Shown: in pieces, positions 27,995 through 36,658 of the stretch
How the letters are laid out: every line of letters begins with the position of its first letter
Numbering within the stretch: position 1 is the stretch's first letter
Assembly (NCBI GenBank): GCA_902784615.1
Contig: CACZVN010000011.1
Location: 1-64,000, forward strand
Origin: an uncultured Prevotellaceae bacterium
GTDB taxonomy: Bacteria; Bacteroidota; Bacteroidia; Bacteroidales; Bacteroidaceae
DNA length: 64,000 nucleotides
Direction: 5' to 3'
Translations under genes and position numbers: made by a program
Notes under the pieces: model-generated
Database searches by the model: none
What the model saw: only the letters and a program-made list of their open reading frames with translations
Told to the model about the DNA's origin: nothing

Positions 27995-30775
27995 ATGACC
28001 AGAAAGATCATCATATCCACCATCACCTGTCTGTTCTGCTATGGCATCCTGTTGCCGGCAAGAGCACAATATGCACGTGAATACACCCAAGAGCACCCGC
28101 TGATTATTGTCAGCGACTGGGAATTCCCGCCCTACGAGTTCCGTAATGACAACGGAGAGCCCGACGGCTATAATGTCGAGGTACTCAACATCGTATTGGA
28201 CAAGCTGAACATCCCCCATCAGTTTGTCATGCAGGAATGGTACCAGGCTACCAAGACCTTCGAAGACCGTAAGGCCGACCTCATCCACGCCCTCTCAGGC
28301 GTATATAGGAATCACCCCTATGTGATGACGCAGAACATGATCACCTACTATCCGCTGAAGGCGGTCAGACGGAAGAGTCAGAAACCATTTCAGAAGATCA
28401 GCCTACTGACACCCGATGACACGCTCATGGTGAAGAAGAACGACTATGCCCCGTTGAGCATCCAGAAGTATGATCCTCAGTTTACGATAGAATACCGTTC
28501 CCCGAAAGAGGCGCTAACCAACATCCGCAACGGCAGGAATTCCTATTATATCTGGGGAGAGTTACCCCTGAAGATGAAGATCAGGGAGTTCGGTCTCGAC
28601 AGTCTGGTACTCGACGATACCGACATTCCCGCAGGCGAGCTCCGCATCATTGGCTACGACAAGGAACTCATCACAGCCATCGACGACGCTTTTGCCCGTC
28701 TGGAGCAGTCAGGCGACCTACAGGTGATCCACGACAAATGGTACTATCCCGAGCGCATACACAACGACTCTTCCCCGATATCGCTCTTCGCCCTTGTAGT
28801 CGCTGTCATTGCCATCATCATAGGCTTCCTGCTCAGCCACTTTATCCGGGTGCGCATTCGTAATGCTACCAGCCGCTCGACAGATATCAACAGCATGATG
28901 TCGCAGGCACTCAAGATGGGTAACCTTTACGTCACAGAGTATGATATAGAGAAAGATCATCTGCGTAATATCCACGGTTCGATGCTCATAGAGAAAGGCA
29001 TCACGGGTGACGAGATTATTGATCGTCTTCCGCAGGATGTCCGCGAAGATTCCAGGCGCCATATCAATAAGCTGATCACGGGAGAGTCCGACTTATGGAC
29101 CTTTACCCGCCGCCTTAACTTAGGAACGAAGGAGAAGCCGGAATGGCACTATCTCCAGGGCAATGCCATTCCTGAAAAGGAGAATGGCAAGACCCGCTAT
29201 ATCGTCTATTCCATGAAAGACATCACGCATGAGATAGAGGAAGAGCGCATCAACAGCGAGGTTGGCAACAAGTACATCAAGATGTTTGAGACCAACCTGA
29301 TAGCCATGTCATTCTATGACAAAGACGGTTGGCTCATCGATCTCAACGATAAGATGAAGCGCCTCTGCGAGTTTGACACAGACAAGAAGCGTTTCTTCCG
29401 GCAGTTGCGCCTTTTCGACGTCCCACTCTTCAAAGAGCAGTTTGACCCCTGGAGCAATGAGGAGTTCCATGTCTGCCAGAAGATGCACTATAACGAGCTT
29501 AATATCAAGAAGTATATAGAGCTGAGGATACGCCCCACCGTTGACAATCTCGGCCAATTCCGCTACTATGTGGTGACGGCTCGTGACATCACTGACGAAC
29601 GCGAGATGTATCTGGAGATGCGCAAGCACGAAACAGAGATCCTGCGCAGCAACGAGGTCATCCTCCGTTATGAGAGTCAGTTGAACTATCTGCTGGAGAA
29701 CAGCCAGATGTTCATCTGGAACTTCTATCTGTCAACAGGTCAGATCACCATCAGCCGTTCTGCCCGTAGGAGTGAGTTCAAGGAGAGCATTGAGGACTTC
29801 TTCAGAGGCATCGACAGTGCGGGTATGGAGGAAGCCCGTGAGAAAATCCAAGCCTGCGTGATGGCGAAGAAGCCCTACAACGCCATCTACCACTATAAAT
29901 ACACGCCGATGGAGAGCCATCCCGTATGGTATTCCATCAACGGTATCCCCTGTCAGGACAAGGACGGTAACCTGACGCATTATTTCGGTATTGCCCGTAA
30001 CATTACCAAACTGATGGAGACGCAGAAGCAGTTGAAGGAGGAGACGGCCCGTGCCGAGAACTCCGGAAAGATGAAGAGCGCCTTCCTCGCCAATATGACC
30101 CACGAGATCCGTACACCGCTGAATGCCATTGTCGGCTTCAGTGACCTTCTGCCCGTCGTCGATACCAAGGAGGAGCGCCTGGAGTTCATCCGCATTATCC
30201 GCAATAACTGCGACATGTTGATGCGCCTCATCAACGATATTCTCGAGGCCTCCAGCATGGGCCAGGCCCTCGCTATCGAGACCAAAGAGGTGGATTTCGC
30301 CAAGGAGTTCGATGACATGTGCCAGACGCTGGCGCAGCGTGTGCAGGAACCAGGCGTGGAGTTCATCAAGGACAATCCCTATAAGGATTACGTCACCGTG
30401 CTTGATCTCGGCCGTGTCCAGCAAGTGCTCACCAACTTTGTCACTAATGCCGTGAAATATACCCATCAGGGACATATCAAGGTAGGCTACCGCCACGAGA
30501 GCCGCGTGACCAAAGACGGCTTGGGCGAGTCCGACGGTCTCTACTTCTACTGCGAGGATACCGGCGTCGGCATCCCAGAGGAGAAGCAGGCCAGCGTCTT
30601 CGAGCGTTTCGTGAAGCTCGATGACTTCGTGCAGGGCACGGGCCTCGGCCTCAGCATTTGCCAGGCCATCGCCGACCGCTGCAACGGCCATATCGGTGTC
30701 ACCTCAGAGGGCGAAGAAAAAGGATCCACATTCTGGATGTGGATCCCCTGTAAGCATTCCGGCGGACTGATTTAG
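27995..30775 (+). CDS. Sensor histidine kinase 4 with periplasmic solute-binding domain, canonical H-box
   Basis: A 926-residue protein: signal peptide (cleavage near RAQ), family-3 solute-binding domain (about 30-250; SDWEFPPYEFRNDNGEPDGYN, then DKWYYPER at its end), transmembrane helix (about 265-287), PAS-like regions, HisKA and HATPase. The H-box NMTHEIRTPLNAIVGF has H703; the N-box NFVTNAVKYT has N814 and N818; G1 DTGVG and G2 GTGLGL are complete. The periplasmic domain suggests sensing of a small ligand such as an amino acid or similar solute; the ligand is not known. It is the last gene of the array, and its stop codon overlaps the convergent nhaD stop by 3-4 bp. No receiver domain is fused or adjacent. 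Confidence 0.95.
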   Translation: MTRKIIISTITCLFCYGILLPARAQYAREYTQEHPLIIVSDWEFPPYEFRNDNGEPDGYNVEVLNIVLDKLNIPHQFVMQEWYQATKTFEDRKADLIHALSGVYRNHPYVMTQNMITYYPLKAVRRKSQKPFQKISLLTPDDTLMVKKNDYAPLSIQKYDPQFTIEYRSPKEALTNIRNGRNSYYIWGELPLKMKIREFGLDSLVLDDTDIPAGELRIIGYDKELITAIDDAFARLEQSGDLQVIHDKWYYPERIHNDSSPISLFALVVAVIAIIIGFLLSHFIRVRIRNATSRSTDINSMMSQALKMGNLYVTEYDIEKDHLRNIHGSMLIEKGITGDEIIDRLPQDVREDSRRHINKLITGESDLWTFTRRLNLGTKEKPEWHYLQGNAIPEKENGKTRYIVYSMKDITHEIEEERINSEVGNKYIKMFETNLIAMSFYDKDGWLIDLNDKMKRLCEFDTDKKRFFRQLRLFDVPLFKEQFDPWSNEEFHVCQKMHYNELNIKKYIELRIRPTVDNLGQFRYYVVTARDITDEREMYLEMRKHETEILRSNEVILRYESQLNYLLENSQMFIWNFYLSTGQITISRSARRSEFKESIEDFFRGIDSAGMEEAREKIQACVMAKKPYNAIYHYKYTPMESHPVWYSINGIPCQDKDGNLTHYFGIARNITKLMETQKQLKEETARAENSGKMKSAFLANMTHEIRTPLNAIVGFSDLLPVVDTKEERLEFIRIIRNNCDMLMRLINDILEASSMGQALAIETKEVDFAKEFDDMCQTLAQRVQEPGVEFIKDNPYKDYVTVLDLGRVQQVLTNFVTNAVKYTHQGHIKVGYRHESRVTKDGLGESDGLYFYCEDTGVGIPEEKQASVFERFVKLDDFVQGTGLGLSICQAIADRCNGHIGVTSEGEEKGSTFWMWIPCKHSGGLI

Positions 30776-32103
30776 AAGAATATCGCCCGCTCTACCCAAT
30801 AGACAGCCATACCAGCGAGGTAGCCCACAAAAGCCACCCACGTAATCCTTTTCATATACCAGCCGAAGGTGATCTTCTCCAGACCCATCACCACCACGCC
30901 GGCTGCGGAGCCGATGATGAGCATCGAACCACCGACGCCGGCACAGTAGGCCAGCAGCTGCCAGAAGATGCCATCCACGGCCATGTCACCAGCAGCGGCC
31001 ACGGGATACATGCCCATACACCCGGCCACCAGCGGCACATTATCCACGATCGACGACAGCATGCCGATGATGCCAGTCACGAGGAAGTGGTTCCCCTCAA
31101 AAGTGGTATCCAGCACACCGCCCAGCATCGTTAGCACGCCTACCTCCTGCAGCACGGCCACAGCCATCAGGATGCCCAGGAAGAACATGATCGTCGAGAG
31201 GTCGATCTTCGAGAGCAGGTCGCTCACGCGCTTGGCCATGGTGTCGTCCTCCGCCGTGTTATAGTGGAAGATCTCCGTCACCGTCCAGAGCACGCCGAGC
31301 ACGAGCAGGATGCCCATAAACGGCGGCAGATGGGTCAGCGTCTTAAACACGGGCACGAAGCAGAGGCCACCCACGCCGAGCCAGAAGATCACATTACGCT
31401 GTCCCTGCGTAAAGCGGCTCACCTCGGCCTTGGGCAGGTTCAGCGACTTGTCGAACTTGCCTTTCAGTTGGTATTGCAGGATGAAGGCAGGCACGAGCAT
31501 CGACACCAGCGAGGGTACGAAAATCTCGGTGATCACGCCCTGTGTGGTAATCACGCCCTTGATCCATAGCATGATGGTGGTCACGTCGCCGATGGGCGAG
31601 AAGGCACCGCCGCTATTGGCGGAGATCACCACGAGCGCCGCATAGATGAGGCGGTCTCCCCTACTCTGCACGAGTTTTCTGAGTACCATGATCATCACGA
31701 TTGAGGTGGTGAGGTTATCGAGGATGGCCGAGAGGAAGAAGGTCATCAGCACCATGCGCCACATCAGCTTCCTCTTGGAGCGCGTTTTGATGGCATCGCG
31801 CACGAAGTTGAAGCCGCCGTTGGAATCCACGATCTCCACGATGGTCATGGCGCCCATCAGGAAGAAGAGCGTCCCCGCGGCGTCGCCCAGATGATGCTCT
31901 ATCACCTCGGCGATATGGTGCACCACACTGCCCTCCGCCACCTCAGGATAATAGGCTGCGGGCCCCATCATCAGCAGAGTCCAGCAGCACACACACATCA
32001 GCAAGGCGATAGCCGCCTTGTTGACTCGTGTCAGACTTTCCAGGGCTATACACATATAGCCAATACAAAAGACGACAACGATCAAGATAGTTAATGTTGA
32101 CAT
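30772..32103 (-). CDS. nhaD: Na+/H+ antiporter, NhaD type
   Basis: A 443-residue inner-membrane protein with about 12 hydrophobic helices. The region IVEIVDSNGGFNFVRDAIKTRSKRKLMWRM (about residues 90-120) and FLSAILDNLTTSIVMIMVLRK match NhaD-type members of the ion transporter superfamily, with a repeat of the pattern late in the protein (GMLSSIVDNVPLVAG). It expels Na+ in exchange for protons. It has its own -7 box at 32132-32140. The 3' end overlaps kinase 4 tail to tail. Confidence 0.93.
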   Translation of the reverse strand: MSTLTILIVVVFCIGYMCIALESLTRVNKAAIALLMCVCCWTLLMMGPAAYYPEVAEGSVVHHIAEVIEHHLGDAAGTLFFLMGAMTIVEIVDSNGGFNFVRDAIKTRSKRKLMWRMVLMTFFLSAILDNLTTSIVMIMVLRKLVQSRGDRLIYAALVVISANSGGAFSPIGDVTTIMLWIKGVITTQGVITEIFVPSLVSMLVPAFILQYQLKGKFDKSLNLPKAEVSRFTQGQRNVIFWLGVGGLCFVPVFKTLTHLPPFMGILLVLGVLWTVTEIFHYNTAEDDTMAKRVSDLLSKIDLSTIMFFLGILMAVAVLQEVGVLTMLGGVLDTTFEGNHFLVTGIIGMLSSIVDNVPLVAGCMGMYPVAAAGDMAVDGIFWQLLAYCAGVGGSMLIIGSAAGVVVMGLEKITFGWYMKRITWVAFVGYLAGMAVYWVERAIFF

Positions 32104-32131
32104 ATTAAGTAGATGTTGTTTGAATTTGCCT

Positions 32132-32140
32132 GCAAAGTTA
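32132..32140 (-). promoter_or_regulatory. -7 promoter box for nhaD
   Basis: TAACTTTGC on the minus strand, 28 nt from the nhaD ATG. No good -33 match was found. Confidence 0.6.
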
Positions 32141-32210
32141 CGAAATAAGTGAGAAAAGCAGACTGTGAATAGGCTTTTTTTTCAATGAACTAAAAAAAAG
32201 TTCTAAAATA

Positions 32211-32243
32211 TTTGGATATTCCAAAATTATCCAGTACCTTTGC
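32211..32243 (+). promoter_or_regulatory. Promoter of the fimbrillin-like lipoprotein gene
   Basis: TTTG at 32211-32214, 20-bp spacer, TACCTTTGC at 32235-32243. The ATG at 32285 is 41 nt downstream. Another in-frame ATG at 32240 overlaps the box and so cannot be the start. Confidence 0.75.
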
Positions 32244-32284
32244 CCCAGTTGATTTTATGTCTAACCAAATATGAAAGACAAATT

Positions 32285-33568
32285 ATGAAAATTCAAAATG
32301 TATTTTTTGCCACCGCTATGAGCGGTATGATGACCTTGTGCTCATGCAGCAAGGAAGTGATGAACAACAATTGGATGGAGCGTAACAATCGTCTGACAGT
32401 GCTCACTCGAAGTGACGGAGAGAACGGCGACAAAGTAATCGCTACACCTGTACGTATCTATGTCTTCAACAGTGAGGAACAATGTGTTACCACAAAGACA
32501 CAGGACGGAGTTGACCCAACATTCTCTATCGAACTACCAGAAGGTGAGTATGACATCTATGCCATTGGCGGGGCTGATGAAGATTGTCTCGTATTGCCCA
32601 CTCTTGAGAATGCAGAGAAGACATCTGTTATCAGTTTAAAAGAGGGAGAGATGTTTGGCGACCTGATGACGGCCCACTCTTCCGTCACACTCACGAAGGG
32701 AAGCAGTAACACAACTACGATGGAGATGAAGCGGAATGTCTGTCAAATCGTCTCTATCACCATCACCGGTGTACCCGAAGAGGCAGAAGTAGTCAGTGTC
32801 AGCATCGCTCCCTTCTATGATTCTATCCTCCTGGATGGAACTTATCAGGGTGAAAGCGGTAAGTGCACGATACCACTGGAGAAACAGGGCGACGGCAGTA
32901 CTTGGAAAAATGATGCTGCCAACATCTACCTGTTGCCATCTGTTGGTAAGCCAACCATCAGTATCATGATCGATGATTCCACCTATTCCTATTTATGCGA
33001 AAAAGAGTTGTCAGCCAACCGCAGGATTTCCATTGATGGCACATACACCAATGTTGGTGTCGTTTTCACTGGGACCATCACTGGCATAGCATGGGATGAA
33101 GAAGAGACCGTCAGTTTTAACTTCACAGATGACGACCTAGTGACCACCAATAATAATGAGGAAGTGATTAATGTAACGATCCCAGAGATAGGTAGCCTCT
33201 ACGAAGGCTGTTACGTGCTGGCTGTCAACGGCAAACAAGTAACGATACTGTCATCTATAGAAGAGAACAAAATCATAAAATACGATGACACCCGGGAAGT
33301 GAAGGAACAGAAAATCAACAACAAACTCCATAACTGGTCTGTACCAAATGTTACAGCGACATGGGAACTGCCCAGTGAGGCCATTATAAACATACTCAAT
33401 AATGAGAAAAGCCATATCACCTCGCCAACACTTGGAAGTAAAAGTTATTTCTGCTACACAAACTCTAAGATAATGGCATTTACTATCAAGGATAGTGGGG
33501 TTGAATATTCATCGAGCATTACCAATAACGAATATCTCTGCCCAGTAGCAACATTGACCTTCAATTAG
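32285..33568 (+). CDS. Fimbrillin-like lipoprotein (FimB/Mfa2-superfamily-like)
   Basis: A 427-residue lipoprotein with signal peptide and lipidation cysteine C21 (LCSC). The pattern ATPVRIYVFNSEEQCV followed by ELPEGEYDIYAIGG is typical of fimbrillin / FimB-Mfa2 N-terminal domains, which form the anchor or shaft of Bacteroidota pili. The rest is beta-rich with no catalytic motif. No other pilus gene is adjacent, so an isolated or divergent member is likely. Start chosen after the -7 box. The family call rests on pattern only and could be a generic beta-sandwich lipoprotein. Confidence 0.6.
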   Translation: MKIQNVFFATAMSGMMTLCSCSKEVMNNNWMERNNRLTVLTRSDGENGDKVIATPVRIYVFNSEEQCVTTKTQDGVDPTFSIELPEGEYDIYAIGGADEDCLVLPTLENAEKTSVISLKEGEMFGDLMTAHSSVTLTKGSSNTTTMEMKRNVCQIVSITITGVPEEAEVVSVSIAPFYDSILLDGTYQGESGKCTIPLEKQGDGSTWKNDAANIYLLPSVGKPTISIMIDDSTYSYLCEKELSANRRISIDGTYTNVGVVFTGTITGIAWDEEETVSFNFTDDDLVTTNNNEEVINVTIPEIGSLYEGCYVLAVNGKQVTILSSIEENKIIKYDDTREVKEQKINNKLHNWSVPNVTATWELPSEAIINILNNEKSHITSPTLGSKSYFCYTNSKIMAFTIKDSGVEYSSSITNNEYLCPVATLTFN

Positions 33569-33616
33569 CTCCGAAACATCACTAATCGTTATTTAGGATT
33601 TTTTATTTGATTTTTA

Positions 33617-33648
33617 TTTGTATTATCTCTAAAAACATGTAACTTTGC
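33617..33648 (+). promoter_or_regulatory. Promoter of the DUF6621-like-CASDH-recA region
   Basis: TTTG at 33617-33620, 19-bp spacer, TAACTTTGC at 33640-33648. The ATG follows after only 9 nt, leaving almost no leader. Confidence 0.75.
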
Positions 33649-33657
33649 ACCAACGAT

Positions 33658-34326
33658 ATGAACGACCATCTACAGAAAACAAAATGGGCTGAAAACGTGA
33701 TATTGGTGGATGTTGACTACACGGACAAACTAGCATTTCACCTCATCACGAACTTCGAGCGGATGCTCGAAAGGCCCATCCCATGCGCTGACTTTGCACA
33801 GTGGATAGAATGCGTGGCCATCGACGGAGGCCTTCAGCCACTCGGCCCTGAGGAACCTGATAACACAGCCCGGCAGACTCAGGTGATACTGATACACGGG
33901 AAAGACAAGACCAGAATGGAGAACTTCGTTCCATCTGACATTATGGCAGAACTCAACGGAAAGGCTTTCAATGGCAAGATGGGGGAATTCCTGATCAGCG
34001 CCTATCCTGTGGAGGACATTGCCGACGGTGAGGACCTGCTGACAGAGAGTCTGAAAATGATCACCACACAGAAAGAGGTGAAGCGCGTGATGGTGGTGCC
34101 CAATGCCGAAGATGCCAATATATATAATAAGGTACGCGAGGCGTTGAGACAGGTGGATGGCAAGGACAAGGAGATCACCGTGTTCGTGATGAACCCCTCG
34201 CCAGCCAGCCACGGGCGAAAAGCGAACTTCTGCGAGGAGATACTTGGCTACTCACTGCTGGCTGCCCTTGGCATCAAAGCAGAGGAGATAGAAAAGAAGA
34301 TTTGTAAGTCGAACGATAATCAATAA
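33658..34326 (+). CDS. DUF6621-like cytoplasmic protein
   Basis: A 222-residue soluble protein. It opens with WAENVILVDVDYTDKLAFHLITNFERML, then has ADFAQWIECVAIDGGLQP and a C-terminal domain (VMVVPNAEDANIYNKVREAL; VFVMNPSPASHG). I recognise it, with moderate certainty, as a Bacteroidota-restricted family annotated DUF6621; no biochemical function is known. The alternating beta/alpha pattern suggests a Rossmann-like fold. It is 10 bp upstream of the dehydrogenase gene and probably co-transcribed with it, possibly also with recA. Confidence 0.7.
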   Translation: MNDHLQKTKWAENVILVDVDYTDKLAFHLITNFERMLERPIPCADFAQWIECVAIDGGLQPLGPEEPDNTARQTQVILIHGKDKTRMENFVPSDIMAELNGKAFNGKMGEFLISAYPVEDIADGEDLLTESLKMITTQKEVKRVMVVPNAEDANIYNKVREALRQVDGKDKEITVFVMNPSPASHGRKANFCEEILGYSLLAALGIKAEEIEKKICKSNDNQ

Positions 34327-34336
34327 TAATAGTAAC

Positions 34337-35572
34337 ATGGCAAAAGTTCTGATGATTGGCGCCGGAGGCGTCGCTACGGTAGCAGCATTCAAGATCGCAC
34401 AGAATGCTGACGTGTTTACCGACTTTATGATTGCCAGCCGCCGTAAGGCCAAGTGCGACAAGATTGTGGAAGACATCCACAAGGCTGGCTACAAGATGGA
34501 CATCAAGACGGCGCAGGTGGATGCCGACGACGTGGAGCAGTTGAAGGCGCTCTTCAACGACTACAAACCCGAGCTTGTGATCAACCTCGCCCTACCCTAT
34601 CAGGACCTGACGATCATGGACGCCTGTCTGGCCTGCGGCTGTAACTACCTGGACACGGCCAACTACGAGCCGAAGGACGAGGCACACTTCGAATACTCCT
34701 GGCAGTGGGCCTATAAGGACCGCTTCGAACAGGCGGGACTGACGGCGATTCTGGGCTGCGGTTTCGACCCTGGTGTTTCTGGTGTCTATACGGCATACGC
34801 CGCCAAGCACCACTTCGACGAGATCCATTACCTCGACATCGTGGATTGTAATGCTGGTGACCATCACCATGCCTTCGCCACGAACTTCAACCCGGAGATC
34901 AACATCCGCGAGATTACCCAGAAGGGGCTCTACTATAAGGACGGACAATGGATAGAGACGGAGCCGCTGGAGATACACAAACCCCTCACCTATCCTAACA
35001 TCGGCCCTCGCGAGAGTTATCTGCTGCACCACGAGGAACTGGAGTCGCTGGTCAAGAACTATCCCACCATCAAACAGGGCCGCTTCTGGATGACCTTCGG
35101 CGAACAGTACCTGAAGCACCTCGACGTGATCCAGAACATCGGCATGAGCCGCATCGACGAGATCGAGTACGAGGCACCGCTGGCTGATGGAAGTGGCACG
35201 GCCAAGGTGAAGATCGTGCCCCTGCAGTTCCTCAAGGCCGTACTGCCCAATCCGCAGGATCTCGGTGAGAACTACGAGGGTGAGACCAGCATCGGCTGTC
35301 GCATCCGGGGTATCAAGGACGGCAAGGAGCATACCTATTATGTGTATAACAACTGCAAGCATCAGGAGGCATACAAGGAGACTGGCATGCAGGGTGTGAG
35401 TTATACCACAGGTGTGCCCGCCATGATTGGTGCGATGATGTTCATGAAGGGTATCTGGAAGAAGCCTGGCGTATGGAACGTAGAGGACTTCGATCCCGAT
35501 CCATTCATGGAACAATTGAATCAACAAGGACTCCCTTGGCACGAAGTGTTCGACGGAGACCTCGAACTATAA
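34337..35572 (+). CDS. Saccharopine dehydrogenase family; probable carboxynorspermidine dehydrogenase
   Basis: A 411-residue NAD(P)-dependent enzyme. N-terminal Rossmann loop VLMIGAGGVATVAAFKIA, then the LALPYQDLTIMDACLACGCNYLDTA and GCGFDPGVSGV blocks found in carboxynorspermidine dehydrogenases. That enzyme condenses a diamine with aspartate semialdehyde in the alternative polyamine route of gut Bacteroidota and Campylobacter. The decarboxylase partner is not in this window. A saccharopine dehydrogenase role in lysine metabolism is the alternative. recA follows after 27 bp. Confidence 0.85.
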   Translation: MAKVLMIGAGGVATVAAFKIAQNADVFTDFMIASRRKAKCDKIVEDIHKAGYKMDIKTAQVDADDVEQLKALFNDYKPELVINLALPYQDLTIMDACLACGCNYLDTANYEPKDEAHFEYSWQWAYKDRFEQAGLTAILGCGFDPGVSGVYTAYAAKHHFDEIHYLDIVDCNAGDHHHAFATNFNPEINIREITQKGLYYKDGQWIETEPLEIHKPLTYPNIGPRESYLLHHEELESLVKNYPTIKQGRFWMTFGEQYLKHLDVIQNIGMSRIDEIEYEAPLADGSGTAKVKIVPLQFLKAVLPNPQDLGENYEGETSIGCRIRGIKDGKEHTYYVYNNCKHQEAYKETGMQGVSYTTGVPAMIGAMMFMKGIWKKPGVWNVEDFDPDPFMEQLNQQGLPWHEVFDGDLEL

Positions 35573-35599
35573 TCATTAACGCTTAAATTTCTAAAAGCT

Positions 35600-36625
35600 A
35601 TGGCAAAAGAAAAAGAAGGCGAGGCCATGAGCCCGCAACAGGAGAAGTTGAAAGCCCTGCAAGCCGCGATGTCAAAGATCGAAAAGGACTTCGGCAAGGG
35701 TAGTATTATGAGAATGGGTGATGAACAGATAGAGCATGTCGATGTGATCCCTACGGGCAGTATCGGTCTGAATGCCGCCCTCGGTGTAGGCGGATATCCC
35801 AAAGGACGTATCATCGAGATCTACGGTCCGGAGTCGTCGGGTAAGACCACACTGGCCATCCACGCCATTGCGGAGTGCCAAAAAGCCGGTGGCATCGCCG
35901 CATTTATCGATGCAGAGCATGCCTTCGACCGTTTCTACGCAGAAAAACTGGGCGTCGATATTGACAACCTGTATATCTCCCAGCCCGATAACGGTGAGCA
36001 GGCTCTGGAGATCGCAGACCAACTGATCCGTTCGAGTGCCATCGACATCATCGTGGTTGACTCCGTGGCTGCCCTGACTCCTAAGAAGGAGATTGAGGGC
36101 GACATGGGCGACTCTGCCGTGGGACTGCAGGCCCGTCTGATGAGTCAGGCCCTGCGTAAGCTGACGGCTACCATCTCTAAGACCAATACCACCTGTATCT
36201 TCATCAATCAGTTGAGAGAGAAGATCGGTGTGATGTTCGGTAATCCTGAGACCACCACGGGTGGTAATGCCCTGAAGTTCTACGCCAGCGTACGTCTGGA
36301 CATCCGTAAGGTGACGACACTGAAAGACGGTGACCAGCCCATCGGTAATCAGGTACGCGTGAAGATCGTGAAGAACAAGGTGGCTCCCCCCTTCCGCAAA
36401 GCGGAATTTGAGATCACCTTCGGCGAAGGTATCTCGAAAGTTGGAGAGATCGTGGATCTCGGAGTGGAATACGACATCATCAAGAAAAGCGGCTCCTGGT
36501 TCTCTTACGGAGACTCCAGACTGGCTCAGGGACGCGATGCCACAAAGCAACTGTTACTGGACAACCCAGAACTCTGCGAAGAACTTGAGGCCAAGATCAT
36601 GCAGGCCATCTCTGATAAAGATTAA
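35600..36625 (+). CDS. recA: Recombinase RecA
   Basis: Homologous recombination and SOS coprotease. 341 residues, with Walker [10 protein letters not shown] at 76-84, [12 protein letters not shown] (Walker B), loop L2 region [20 protein letters not shown], and the KVVKNK-like basic segment [21 protein letters not shown]. The length and domain order are standard. It ends at a strong bidirectional terminator. No LexA box was searched for beyond a visual scan, and none stood out. Confidence 0.99.
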   Translation: MAKEKEGEAMSPQQEKLKALQAAMSKIEKDFGKGSIMRMGDEQIEHVDVIPTGSIGLNAALGVGGYPKGRIIEIYGPESSGKTTLAIHAIAECQKAGGIAAFIDAEHAFDRFYAEKLGVDIDNLYISQPDNGEQALEIADQLIRSSAIDIIVVDSVAALTPKKEIEGDMGDSAVGLQARLMSQALRKLTATISKTNTTCIFINQLREKIGVMFGNPETTTGGNALKFYASVRLDIRKVTTLKDGDQPIGNQVRVKIVKNKVAPPFRKAEFEITFGEGISKVGEIVDLGVEYDIIKKSGSWFSYGDSRLAQGRDATKQLLLDNPELCEELEAKIMQAISDKD

Positions 36626-36658
36626 AAAAAATCCCAGCCGCTTGGCTGGGATTCTTTT
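36623..36658. terminator. Bidirectional terminator between recA and the convergent secreted-protein gene
   Basis: ATCCCAGCC (36631-36639), GCTT loop, GGCTGGGAT (36644-36652), flanked by A-runs on the left and TCTTTTTT on the right, so it can terminate transcripts from both strands. Confidence 0.95.

Noticed and set aside
29732-30691. Long open frame (319 aa) on the minus strand inside kinase 4
   Set aside because: It is antisense to conserved kinase motifs, has low-complexity Leu/His-rich composition with no family resemblance, and no -7 box at its start. The same applies to long antisense frames at 17253-18128, 34592-35542, 51123-52169, 52188-53228 and 55271-56200.
20997-30775. Hybrid two-component systems as used for carbohydrate sensing in Bacteroides
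   Set aside because: None of the four proteins has beta-propeller repeats, a receiver domain or an AraC-type DNA-binding domain.
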